Assembly (NCBI GenBank): GCA_041650595.1 | Contig: JBAZKW010000024.1 | Coordinates: 1-21,073 of the forward strand | Length of the DNA stretch: 21,073 nt | Reading direction: 5' to 3' | Source: CALFCX01 sp041650595 | GTDB lineage: Bacteria; Margulisbacteria; WOR-1; JAKLHX01 | Shown here: positions 6,748-13,439 of the stretch, one piece after another | How the letters are laid out: each line of letters begins with the position of its first letter | Numbering within the stretch: position 1 is the first letter of the stretch | Notes under the pieces: generated by a model | Databases searched by the model: none | Seen by the model: only the letters and a program-made list of their open reading frames with translations | Told to the model about the DNA's origin: nothing | Program-made: the position numbers and the translations under genes

Positions 6748-7422
6748 ATGGGCACCTTATATGTTTGCGCGACACCCATAGGCAACTTGTCGGACGCTTC
6801 ACAAAGACTTATCGACACGCTCAAAGGTGCAGATCTTATAGCCGCCGAAGATACAAGGCAGACCAAAAAACTTCTTGAACGTTTTGACATTGCGACGCGG
6901 ACAACCTCTTATCACGAACATAATATCAGGCACAAAACCATACAGATCATAAGCGAGCTCCTGAATGGCAAAAATGTCGCTTTGGTATCGGATGCCGGCA
7001 TGCCGGGGATATCGGACCCCGGTGAAGAGCTTATAAGAGAAGCGATATCCAAAGGCATTAAGGTAATTCCTATTCCAGGTCCAAGCGCAGTAATAACAGC
7101 TCTTGCGGTTTCCGGGCTTCCGACAAGCCGTTTTGTGTTTGAGGGTTTCTTACCAAGAGAAGGAAAACTAAGAAGGCGGATACTGCGTAAACTGGTTGAC
7201 GAAGAAAGAACCCTTGTCTTTTACGAATCGCCGCACCGGCTGCTAAAATCGCTTAATGATATTTTATCTATACTTGGCAACAGAAAAATCTGCGTTGCAA
7301 GAGAGATTACAAAAATTCACGAAGAATTCTTTAGGGGAACGGTCGAAGAAACTCTGGACAGATTTGAGCAAGAAGTCTTGGGCGAAATAACACTTCTGGT
7401 CGAAGGCAAGCCCTCTCCGTAG
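6748..7422 (+). CDS. rsmI: 16S rRNA (cytidine-1402-2'-O)-methyltransferase
   Basis: 224 aa. SAM-dependent enzyme of the tetrapyrrole-methylase fold that methylates C1402 in the ribosomal decoding centre. Visible motifs are TLYVCATPIGNLSD (3-16), AAEDTRQTKKLL (32-43), SDAGMPGISDPG (81-92), the PIPGPSA loop (108-114), FEGFLPREGK and ESPHRL. It is shorter than the usual 270-290 aa because it stops after the core fold, near GEITLLVEGK, and lacks the C-terminal helical extension of E. coli RsmI; several lineages have this short form. The ATG is 1 nt after the bactofilin stop, so it is the last gene of the operon that starts at 5423. There is no separate ribosome binding site. Confidence 0.93.
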   Translation: MGTLYVCATPIGNLSDASQRLIDTLKGADLIAAEDTRQTKKLLERFDIATRTTSYHEHNIRHKTIQIISELLNGKNVALVSDAGMPGISDPGEELIREAISKGIKVIPIPGPSAVITALAVSGLPTSRFVFEGFLPREGKLRRRILRKLVDEERTLVFYESPHRLLKSLNDILSILGNRKICVAREITKIHEEFFRGTVEETLDRFEQEVLGEITLLVEGKPSP

Positions 7423-7449
7423 TGAAATTTTTCATATTTTCAATCGATA
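7422..7449 (+). promoter_or_regulatory. Shared sigma-28-like promoter, site 2 (GTGAAAT-N15-TCGATA)
   Basis: GTGAAAT at 7422-7428, 15 nt, TCGATA at 7444-7449, and 41 nt to the ATG at 7491. The first box starts on the last base of the rsmI stop codon. Confidence 0.75.
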
Positions 7450-7490
7450 CAACTATGTAAGCAAAAATCACTTTGTTGAAGGGAATAATA

Positions 7491-8813
7491 ATGCCTAATA
7501 TTTCTTCCGTGGTATCAGAAAAGCCGGTCGCTTCCGCAGCTACGAAGAGGAAAACCGCTGCCGCAAAATTCGAAAATTGGTCTTCAAATGAAATGATAGT
7601 TATTTTGCTGGAATCGGACGTTTCTTTTCCGGTAAAATTTTCGCTTACGAGAAATGAATATGTTGCTGTTATCCAAAGGGCGCTGATATCCTTGGGGTTT
7701 TTGACGATCCAGGGAAATAGAGATTCAAAAGGCGGCCCGGACGGCAAGTTTGGCACCAGAACGATCTCCGCCGTTTTAAACATGAGGAAAAGAATAGGCG
7801 ATAAAAACATGTCACAAGAAGTAACAAAAAATGATATTAACAACATAGTAGAACTGCTCGATGCCGGAAACACAAAAGAAAACCCGAAAGAAAAGAAAAA
7901 GACCGACATTGAGCATTTGCCAAAGTCCCCTAAAAATCTTGATACAAGACTAATAATTGCCGGCAAAAGTCCGGATAAGCCGATAGAAGTTGTTGCTGCG
8001 AAACCGGCGGCTGTAGTAAAACAGCCTGAACCTTCTCTGTCCCAGAAGATACTGGACAAATCGAAAAAAGCCGATTACTCGATCGATCATTCTCTTCCAA
8101 AAGCTTTTGCATTAAGTGCCATAAACAGCGCTTTTTCAACAAGTAAGAATAGTGAACGGTCCGATAAGGCAGTAATGATGATGGCAAAAGAAACCTTTAC
8201 AGCCAACTATTTGATGGGAACAAACGATCTGGCCGGGGCTCTCGGCAGATATGAAAAGATCCTCAGATTTTATAAAGGCCGCACTCCCGGAGAGATTGTA
8301 AATCTTGGCGGCGAAGCGGACCCAAAAACTTTGGACCTGGCAAAATATTATGTGGATAATGCGGAGATAAGATCGGCGGAAATAAGGTTTTCACTGTCCC
8401 GCGGAAACCCGGAGATATATCCTTCGGCCATGCTTGCCGTAGACGGATTCTTGAGAGAGTACGGAAGCGACTCGGACCAGTATTTGCAGGCCAGATATAT
8501 TAAAGCCAAAGGCGCTCTGCAGGGTGCGGCGCTCTTTCTTGATTACGGCAATATTAGAGAGGGGCTGCCTTTGTTAAGACAAGCTGCCGACATTATCATA
8601 GAAAGCAAATCGAGCTGGACACGGATAGGCGGCCGCTATATAAGCGATGCAAAACTCGACAGGTTAAAGACTATAGAAGAAGACTTGTCTTCAGATTTTG
8701 GTGCCCCGGCTTCTAAAATATCGGACTACGCTAATGAATTGAGGGGTTTGATCGGGTCGATGAAATCTCCCAAATATCCAAGAACGGGTTACCTTCCGGA
8801 TAAATTGTGTTAG
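7491..8813 (+). CDS. Unknown protein with a peptidoglycan-binding-like domain and helical C-terminus
   Basis: 440 aa from the ATG at 7491 (GAAGGGA 6 nt upstream); a TTG start 18 nt earlier is possible but lacks a site. Residues about 54-105 (EYVAVIQRALISLGFL...GGPDGKFGTRTISAVLNMRKRIG) fit a PG_binding_1 fold. A Lys/Pro-rich linker (about 128-185) follows, then an alpha-helical region (about 195-435) resembling TPR-type repeats. No signal peptide or TM segment is present, which is odd for a peptidoglycan-binding protein. The N-terminus contains SAATKR at residues 15-20, also seen at 16-21 of the cupin-like protein at 14547-15437. It is controlled by a site of the shared promoter family. Function is unknown. 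Confidence 0.75.
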   Translation: MPNISSVVSEKPVASAATKRKTAAAKFENWSSNEMIVILLESDVSFPVKFSLTRNEYVAVIQRALISLGFLTIQGNRDSKGGPDGKFGTRTISAVLNMRKRIGDKNMSQEVTKNDINNIVELLDAGNTKENPKEKKKTDIEHLPKSPKNLDTRLIIAGKSPDKPIEVVAAKPAAVVKQPEPSLSQKILDKSKKADYSIDHSLPKAFALSAINSAFSTSKNSERSDKAVMMMAKETFTANYLMGTNDLAGALGRYEKILRFYKGRTPGEIVNLGGEADPKTLDLAKYYVDNAEIRSAEIRFSLSRGNPEIYPSAMLAVDGFLREYGSDSDQYLQARYIKAKGALQGAALFLDYGNIREGLPLLRQAADIIIESKSSWTRIGGRYISDAKLDRLKTIEEDLSSDFGAPASKISDYANELRGLIGSMKSPKYPRTGYLPDKLC

Positions 8814-8861
8814 TCTAGTCCGGTACTGAAATACTGCAAACTTAAAATCCTTTTAAAAATA

Positions 8862-8889
8862 GTGAAATTTTCAAAAACCCCCGTCGATA
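8862..8889 (+). promoter_or_regulatory. Shared sigma-28-like promoter, site 3 (GTGAAAT-N15-TCGATA)
   Basis: GTGAAAT at 8862-8868, 15 nt, TCGATA at 8884-8889, and 43 nt to the ATG at 8933. It lies in a 119-nt spacer with no other obvious signal. Confidence 0.75.
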
Positions 8890-8932
8890 AAGAAATGAGC
8901 TAAATATTCATCGAAAAGGAGTAAGTAAACAC

Positions 8933-9922
8933 ATGGCAGCAATCTCACGAGTGATCGGGTTGAATAAAACAACAGCGGTTCGCACGGCCGCGGCATTGGA
9001 GCAGCTAAGAAGCAGACAGATTATGTTGTATTCAAATCGCACTGAACTTTATAGTTCGGCTGCGGCTTATGTAAACACAATTATCAATCCAGTTAAAGGC
9101 AGGAATACAGTAGGATGTGGGATAGCTGTAGATCCCTCAATTGCAATTATAGGCGTTACAGGATTACAAATCGGACAAATGCGGTTATGCGAAAGTGTAG
9201 ATAAAACGATAGCCGCAATGATTTGTCCAGATGTTATTATCCCTGAAGGTTTTGGACGAGATCCGTTTGCAAGAAGAATATTAAATAGCCAATGCCAAAA
9301 TGCCGGAGAAAGAGCGGCAAGGCAAATATCACAGGAAATTGGTTGTACTGCGGAAGCGTTTGCGGATGAATATAAAGCCGATGGGCTTACTTATACTATG
9401 ATGGTAGTATTTGGCGCAAAATTCCCGTTTGACAAAGACTATTCGAATAATCTTTTTCCGCTCTCCTTTAACTTCCCAAGAGTTGCCGATATCATGGTGA
9501 ATAACATCTCACAGCAATTTTCTGATAAGCCGATAGTGGGGAATGAACAAAGCACCAGTCATATTCCATGGTTCATAGATGGCTGGGATCTTTTTGCTTG
9601 CGCGCAGCCCGGTTCTAACGCTTCTTATACGACGATTCTTGGCATGAACCTTCGGCCAGCTCAGGAATACCCGGGATCGCAAGAAGAAAAAGTTACGGTT
9701 GTAGATCTGGCGACTCAGAGCTTGATGGAAAAACTTGAATTACCGGAAGTAATGCTTAAATCAATGGGAAGAGTGTATCCTGCTTGCAAAGCTGAAGATT
9801 GGAGAAGTGGTGCTCATTTTGATGTTGATGATAAAGGACGAGTGTTATTTGTTGACAATTCCAGTCCTGATACGTTCCCATTTGATATAGCGATAGCAGT
9901 CACGGAAAAAAGAGGCTGGTAA
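8933..9922 (+). CDS. Unknown 329-aa protein
   Basis: 329 aa with AAAAGGAG about 11 nt upstream. No signal peptide, TM helix or family motif is recognised. The N-terminus (MAAISRVIGLNKTTAVRTAA) is short, basic and Ser/Thr/Ala-rich, followed by a predicted helix (ALEQLRSRQ). The middle (about 60-110) looks like an alternating beta/helix core (GIAVDPSIAIIGVTGLQIG). The later part is mixed, with many aromatic residues (HIPWFIDGWDLFACAQPG). Codon choice seems more A/T-ending than in the neighbouring housekeeping genes. It has its own shared-type promoter and is followed by the first copy of a 35-bp repeat. It is probably expressed with the other unknown genes of the proposed regulon. Nothing supports an enzymatic assignment. 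Confidence 0.75.
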   Translation: MAAISRVIGLNKTTAVRTAAALEQLRSRQIMLYSNRTELYSSAAAYVNTIINPVKGRNTVGCGIAVDPSIAIIGVTGLQIGQMRLCESVDKTIAAMICPDVIIPEGFGRDPFARRILNSQCQNAGERAARQISQEIGCTAEAFADEYKADGLTYTMMVVFGAKFPFDKDYSNNLFPLSFNFPRVADIMVNNISQQFSDKPIVGNEQSTSHIPWFIDGWDLFACAQPGSNASYTTILGMNLRPAQEYPGSQEEKVTVVDLATQSLMEKLELPEVMLKSMGRVYPACKAEDWRSGAHFDVDDKGRVLFVDNSSPDTFPFDIAIAVTEKRGW

Positions 9923-9957
9923 CCTGTTGACGGGGATTTTTTTGGTATAATCCTTCT
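9923..9957 (+). repeat. 35-bp terminator/promoter-like direct repeat, copy 1
   Basis: Runs from CCTGTTGACGGGGA through a T7 tract to TGGTATAAT and CCTTCT, starting directly after the 329-aa gene's stop. Copy 2 is at 10540-10575 and differs by one T and one base after TATAAT. Here the left hairpin arm is missing, so it does not form the terminator seen at copy 2. It keeps an extended -10 (TGGTATAAT, 9943-9951), so it may be a second, housekeeping promoter for the 137-aa gene. Confidence 0.6.
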
Positions 9958-10018
9958 CTTATATAGAAAAATATGTCTTCTGATTCCAATTATCTTCAGG
10001 CAGATGTGAGGGGTAATG

Positions 10019-10046
10019 TTGAAATTGACCGTCAAAAATGTCGATA
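10019..10046 (+). promoter_or_regulatory. Shared sigma-28-like promoter, site 4 (TTGAAAT-N15-TCGATA)
   Basis: TTGAAAT at 10019-10025, 15 nt, TCGATA at 10041-10046, and 46 nt to the ATG at 10093. Confidence 0.75.
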
Positions 10047-10092
10047 TATATATGTAGGGGGATATAGCTAATAAAACGAGAGGAGATAGGAT

Positions 10093-10506
10093 ATGGGATT
10101 AACGAACATGCCAAAAACTTCTATGTTAAGTAATGCAATGACAAGATTAGGGAGTGCTTTCATATTAAACAGTCCAAGACTTGGTCCTTCCACAATCTGT
10201 TCGGGACGCCCGTTTGGCCTTTTTGCTCTGAGCCGGTCAAAAGGTACTGTTCACGGGATTTGTTCAGGGAGGCCAAATGTCGCGAGATATGCATTTTCTG
10301 AAGCATTGGGTAACCCGTTTGAACTGAATAGGAATAAAAGCGTTCTGGTGCCTGGCATTCAATCTGGCCGGTCTATTAATATGCCAAGCGATATCATGAA
10401 TAGATATGATTTTAGTACAAGCCTTTTTCTTTTTTCTTGGGTAAGTAGAACTTTTGCCAGCATCCGTGATTCCATTCTTAATATGATAGGATGGCCTAAG
10501 CAATAA
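10093..10506 (+). CDS. Small unknown protein with repeated ICSGRP motifs
   Basis: 137 aa, basic, with GAGAGGAGATAGG upstream and a strong terminator 25 nt after the stop, so it looks like an independent gene. ICSGRP occurs at residues 35-40 and 56-61, exactly 21 residues apart, and a variant IQSGRS at 89-94. The part between the first two (FGLFALSRSKG) resembles translations of the widespread CTGAGC..GTCGAAGG repeat. The DNA at about 10226-10243 is a degenerate relative of that element, so part of the gene may derive from a repeat insertion. The C-terminus (about 108-133) is amphipathic and hydrophobic. No signal peptide or known domain is seen. A promoter of the shared family precedes it. 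Confidence 0.6.
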   Translation: MGLTNMPKTSMLSNAMTRLGSAFILNSPRLGPSTICSGRPFGLFALSRSKGTVHGICSGRPNVARYAFSEALGNPFELNRNKSVLVPGIQSGRSINMPSDIMNRYDFSTSLFLFSWVSRTFASIRDSILNMIGWPKQ

Positions 10507-10530
10507 AAAGTCTCAAGATATTTGATCAAA

Positions 10531-10561
10531 TCTCCGTCGCCTGTTGACGGGGATTTTTTTT
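10531..10561 (+). terminator. Rho-independent terminator after the 137-aa gene
   Basis: TCTCCGTC (10531-10538) pairs with GACGGGGA (10546-10553), eight pairs with one G-U and a 7-nt loop, followed by eight T (10554-10561). The right arm and T-run are part of repeat copy 2, so termination here is directly followed by the btuB promoter. Confidence 0.85.
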
Positions 10562-10575
10562 GGTATAATGCTTCT
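10540..10575 (+). repeat. 35-bp terminator/promoter-like direct repeat, copy 2
   Basis: Nearly identical to 9923-9957. It contains the right half of the terminator hairpin, the T-run and the extended -10 TGGTATAAT (10561-10569). TTGACG is only 14 nt before TATAAT (13 nt in copy 1), too close for a normal -35, so the extended -10 is the likelier determinant. Confidence 0.7.
10561..10569 (+). promoter_or_regulatory. Extended -10 promoter of the riboswitch-btuB transcript
   Basis: TGGTATAAT predicts a start near 10576, at the 5' edge of the cobalamin riboswitch. The T of TGG is the last base of the upstream terminator's T-run. Confidence 0.6.
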
Positions 10576-10577
10576 GC

Positions 10578-10724
10578 GTACAGAAAAAGGGAACTCCGTG
10601 TAAATCGGAGACGCTCCCGGCGCTGTAAACGGGGACAAACCTGCAAATGTCACTACCTTCGACAAGCTCAGGTGGGAAGACGCAGGGGAGGACGATCCGT
10701 GAGTCAGAAAACCTTGCCTGTATA
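10578..10724 (+). ncRNA. Cobalamin (adenosylcobalamin) riboswitch
   Basis: The conserved core is readable: GGGAACTCCGTGTAAATCGGAGACGCTCCC, the CGGCGCTGTAAACGGGG segment, CACT...GGGAAGACGC, and the B12 box AGTCAGAAAACCTTGCCTG at 10702-10720. It lies directly upstream of btuB, as expected for vitamin B12 repression of its own uptake. The variable arm between CACT (10651-10654) and GGGAAG (10674-10679) is formed by the repeat element CCTTCGACAAGCTCAGG (10656-10672), which is unusual. Confidence 0.93.
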
Positions 10725-10730
10725 GCTTTT

Positions 10731-10767
10731 ACACTTCCATCTCCACGCGGAATGGAAAAAGGAGTGT
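10731..10767 (+). promoter_or_regulatory. Riboswitch expression platform with possible Shine-Dalgarno sequestration
   Basis: ACACTTCC (10731-10738) can pair, with one bulge, with GGAGTGT (10761-10767), which contains part of the btuB Shine-Dalgarno AAAAAGGAG. TTCCAT (10735-10740) with ATGGAA (10752-10757) is a nested continuation. There is no T-run, so control of translation start is more likely than termination. Confidence 0.55.
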
Positions 10768-10770
10768 GCG

Positions 10771-12615
10771 ATGAGAAAGACTATCTGCCTGCTTCTGCTT
10801 CTTTGTTTTTCCTCGGTTTCGTTCGCTTCGGATGTTCCTGTTTTTTTTGGAGAACAGATCGTCGTGACCGCTGCCAGAAGGATCCAGCCCATGTCTCAAG
10901 CTTCATCGCCCGTAAAAGTGATCAGAGCTCGGGATATAGACAAGACCGGTGCCAAGACAGTTGCCGAAGCCCTAAAATCCGTGGCGGAAATAAATGTAAA
11001 GAGCACTGGGGGGTTGGGCGGAATAAGCACGCTGAGGCTCAAAAGCGCTAGTTCGTCGCAGGTGTTGATACTGGTCGACGGACAAAAGATAAATTCAACT
11101 TTGCTGGGAGTTTTTGACCTGAACGACATTCCCGTCTCAAATATCGAAAGGATAGAGATAGTAGAAGATTCATTGTCGTCCATCTATGGCGCCGACGCTT
11201 TAGGCGGAGTGATAAACATAATCACAAAGAGTGCACAGGAAAAACCTGTGACAGCCTCCGTAAATTATGGGTCATACGGAGAGATCGGGGCTTATATCGG
11301 AGCCGGCGGATCGTTTTCAGGGCTTTCTTCACAGGTATTTTACCAGGACATCAAGACCGATGGGTTCAGGCAGAATAGTGATTATCAAAATAGGGGATAT
11401 GGGCTCTCGATGAACTGGGCCGATTTTGTATCCTTGAAATACAATGTTACAAATTCAGAAAGAGGCAATCCGGGAGTCCCGGCATCGGATACTGACAGTT
11501 GGTCTGCTTCGACGCCTTTTGACAGACAAAAAGATTTCTACGGGAACCTGAGCCTGGATCTTATGAATAGAGCGGATAATTCATTAAACAAACTTACTTT
11601 GTTTGAAACAACGCAAAATCAGCATGTCCATTATCAGGATTCTTTTACCGGGCTTTTTACCGACGATAGATATTTTAGCCGCATATACGGGTCAGAATTT
11701 CAGAATATAACAAGGTTTTCGGGAGCTATATTGACCACCGGTGCCGAGTGGAAAAGGTCAATGGGAGAAAGCTCAAAAGCCGGAAACCATAGTCTGGATA
11801 ATTCTTCCGTTTATGTAAATCTGGACAGCGGAGCCGGTCTTCCTCTGGCCGCTAATTTTGGCATAAGATATGACAACAGCGGTGTCTGGGGCCGCGAACT
11901 TACTCCGCGCGTTGGGATGATCGTTGATCTGTCAGGCGGCAACAGGATTAGATATTCGTTTGCCAAAGCTTTTAGAGCGCCGACAATAAACGAACTTTAT
12001 TGGAACGAGCCTTCGTGGGGAATGTACGGGAATCCTGATCTCAGACCGGAAAAAAGCGATTCCTTTAATATAGCTTTTGATAAATTTTCCGGTAATGATT
12101 CGTTGTCGGCCGGATATTATTCCACCGGAATAACCGACATGATCTCATGGACCCAGACCAGCCCGTTCGTATGGCAGACGCAAAATATTAGTTCTGCCAA
12201 AGTGGAAGGCATTAGCCTGGGGCTTAGAAAAGAATTCCTGCCGGGAGCGTCTTTCTACACGAATTACAACAAAGAGAACGTTACCGATATTTCTTCCGGA
12301 AAGGCGATCCCGTACAGTCCTGATTATAAGTTAAATGCAGGATTGGAGCTTGCGGCCCGCGGGCTTTCAATAAACCTGAACTCAAAGGATGTTTCTTCTG
12401 TCTATACGGATACGGACAATACAAAACAACTGCCCGCCTACAGAGTGGTCGACCTGATCGTTTCAAAATATATACTTTCAGCCGAATTGACGGCCAGTCT
12501 GCTTAATATTTTTGATGAAAAATATTTTGAATCCGCCGGTTATAGTACGGTCGATTGGCAGGAAAGGGGCTATCCTATGCCGGGGAGAAGGTTCGAGGTC
12601 AAGGTGACGCTGTAA
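10771..12615 (+). CDS. btuB: BtuB-like TonB-dependent vitamin B12 receptor
   Basis: 614 aa, the normal BtuB size. It has a signal peptide (about 1-20, MRKTICLLLLLCFSSVSFAS), a TonB box around EQIVVTAAR (28-36), a plug domain (about 46-152: SPVKVIRARDI..., LILVDGQKI, IERIEIVEDSLSSIYGADALGGVINIITK), then a 22-strand barrel containing SFAKAFRAPTINELYW and NPDLRPEKSDSFN. It imports corrinoids across the outer membrane using TonB energy. The cobalamin riboswitch 50 nt upstream makes the substrate assignment strong. Translation starts 8 nt after AAAAAGGAG. It ends with KVTL rather than the usual terminal aromatic. The next gene downstream is tonB-like; no btuCDF or exbBD is in the window. Confidence 0.93.
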   Translation: MRKTICLLLLLCFSSVSFASDVPVFFGEQIVVTAARRIQPMSQASSPVKVIRARDIDKTGAKTVAEALKSVAEINVKSTGGLGGISTLRLKSASSSQVLILVDGQKINSTLLGVFDLNDIPVSNIERIEIVEDSLSSIYGADALGGVINIITKSAQEKPVTASVNYGSYGEIGAYIGAGGSFSGLSSQVFYQDIKTDGFRQNSDYQNRGYGLSMNWADFVSLKYNVTNSERGNPGVPASDTDSWSASTPFDRQKDFYGNLSLDLMNRADNSLNKLTLFETTQNQHVHYQDSFTGLFTDDRYFSRIYGSEFQNITRFSGAILTTGAEWKRSMGESSKAGNHSLDNSSVYVNLDSGAGLPLAANFGIRYDNSGVWGRELTPRVGMIVDLSGGNRIRYSFAKAFRAPTINELYWNEPSWGMYGNPDLRPEKSDSFNIAFDKFSGNDSLSAGYYSTGITDMISWTQTSPFVWQTQNISSAKVEGISLGLRKEFLPGASFYTNYNKENVTDISSGKAIPYSPDYKLNAGLELAARGLSINLNSKDVSSVYTDTDNTKQLPAYRVVDLIVSKYILSAELTASLLNIFDEKYFESAGYSTVDWQERGYPMPGRRFEVKVTL

Positions 12616-12760
12616 CTCACCCCCTGCCCCCTCTCTTCTTAAGAGAGGGGGGATTAGATTTTGATAAGTGTTTTACTGCCCCTCTCCCGGCGCTTGCCCC
12701 GCTCCCAGCGGGGGGAGAGGGGTTAGGCCTGCCTGCCGGCAGGCAGAGGTGAGGGCAGGG
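12616..12760. repeat. Composite palindromic repeat between btuB and the tonB-like gene
   Basis: Three modules are seen. The hairpin CCCCCTCTCTT/AAGAGAGGGGG (12627-12637 and 12641-12651) has an 11-bp stem and a weak T-rich tail, and could end btuB transcription. A CCCCTCTCC...GGAGAGGGG inverted repeat lies at about 12680-12721. The palindrome CTGCCTGCCGGCAGGCAG is at 12729-12746, followed by AGGTGAGGGC. The last two modules are the reverse-complement arrangement of the element at 15461-15514. No gene is supported here despite open frames. Confidence 0.75.
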
Positions 12761-12766
12761 TTGTTG

Positions 12767-12795
12767 TTGACCGATAGACTGAGTTGAAGTAGAAT
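12767..12795 (+). promoter_or_regulatory. Sigma-70 promoter of the tonB-like gene (TTGACC-N17-TAGAAT)
   Basis: TTGACC at 12767-12772, 17 nt, TAGAAT at 12790-12795. The ATG is 19 nt further, with GGAGG at 12803-12807. This is the best classical promoter in the window and implies transcription independent of the riboswitch. Confidence 0.75.
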
Positions 12796-12814
12796 TGAAC
12801 ATGGAGGAAAAATC

Positions 12815-13426
12815 ATGAGATACAAAGAAAGAATGTCCGGAGTTAGAACCTCACATCTTCCGGCGGTGGATTTTTCAATAATCACAGCCATGCTTATTTT
12901 AATTGCAATGGCCTGGGCAGTCGCAAAACTTGAGACCTCTTTGATAAAGACCGAAAAGTTTGTCCCTGAGTTTACGATAGCGGGAGAGCTCGATGTTCTT
13001 CCCGTAGCGGATACCGCTCTCAATACAGACACGGTAAAAGTCGGGGAATTCATGAGCATAGCCAAGACAGCTGATATCCAAAGCGCGGCTCCCGCATCTA
13101 CGGCTACTATACAAAAAATCATCCCGGCAAAACATTATCCGGCCGGCCGCTCGCTAGTTGCGCCGAGGATAATCTACAAATCCATGCCTGATTATCCCGC
13201 AAGAAGCGTTGAAAACGCCCAGCAGGGCACGGCCATAGTAAGCGTGTATATCCTTAAGAACGGAAGGGTAGGACAGGCGCAAATAGAGCAAAGCACAGGA
13301 CATGAAATGCTTGATTCTTCCGCGCTGGCCGCTGTATCACAGTGGATATTTGAGCCGGCGGCGTCTTCAAGCCAGATAACCGAGGCATGGTTCAAAATAC
13401 CAGTAAAATTCCAGCTCAAGTCTTAA
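12815..13426 (+). CDS. tonB: TonB-like energy transducer
   Basis: 203 aa. A single N-terminal TM anchor (about 19-38, DFSIITAMLILIAMAWAVAK) is followed by a periplasmic linker without the usual Pro/Lys repeats (about 40-115) and a TonB C-terminal domain (about 120-200). The domain shows the motifs MPDYPARSVENAQQGTAIVS, VYILKNGRVGQAQIEQSTG, LDSSALAAVSQWIFEPA and the final strand WFKIPVKFQLK. TonB transmits inner-membrane proton-motive force to receptors such as the upstream BtuB. The start is set by GGAGG 7 nt upstream. No exbB or exbD is adjacent, so these must be elsewhere. queA follows after 13 nt and may be co-transcribed. Confidence 0.85.
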   Translation: MRYKERMSGVRTSHLPAVDFSIITAMLILIAMAWAVAKLETSLIKTEKFVPEFTIAGELDVLPVADTALNTDTVKVGEFMSIAKTADIQSAAPASTATIQKIIPAKHYPAGRSLVAPRIIYKSMPDYPARSVENAQQGTAIVSVYILKNGRVGQAQIEQSTGHEMLDSSALAAVSQWIFEPAASSSQITEAWFKIPVKFQLKS

Positions 13427-13439
13427 GATCGTTTTTTAG

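Noticed and set aside
7331..8059. 242-codon minus-strand frame opposite rsmI and the 440-aa gene
   Set aside because: Antisense shadow: it crosses two plus-strand genes and a promoter, and its composition is Ser/Phe-rich as expected for a shadow frame.
9927..9951. TTGACG...TATAAT as a classical -35/-10 pair, also at 10544-10569
   Set aside because: The spacing is only 13 and 14 nt, too short; TTGACG belongs to the terminator hairpin arm, and the extended -10 TGGTATAAT is a better explanation.
10647..11051. Open frame of 134 codons over the riboswitch and btuB start
   Set aside because: It overlaps conserved riboswitch RNA and the btuB signal peptide in another frame, and its protein is low-complexity and basic.
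12555..12802. Open frames on both strands between btuB and the tonB-like gene
   Set aside because: They are translations of palindromic repeats and lack ribosome binding sites.
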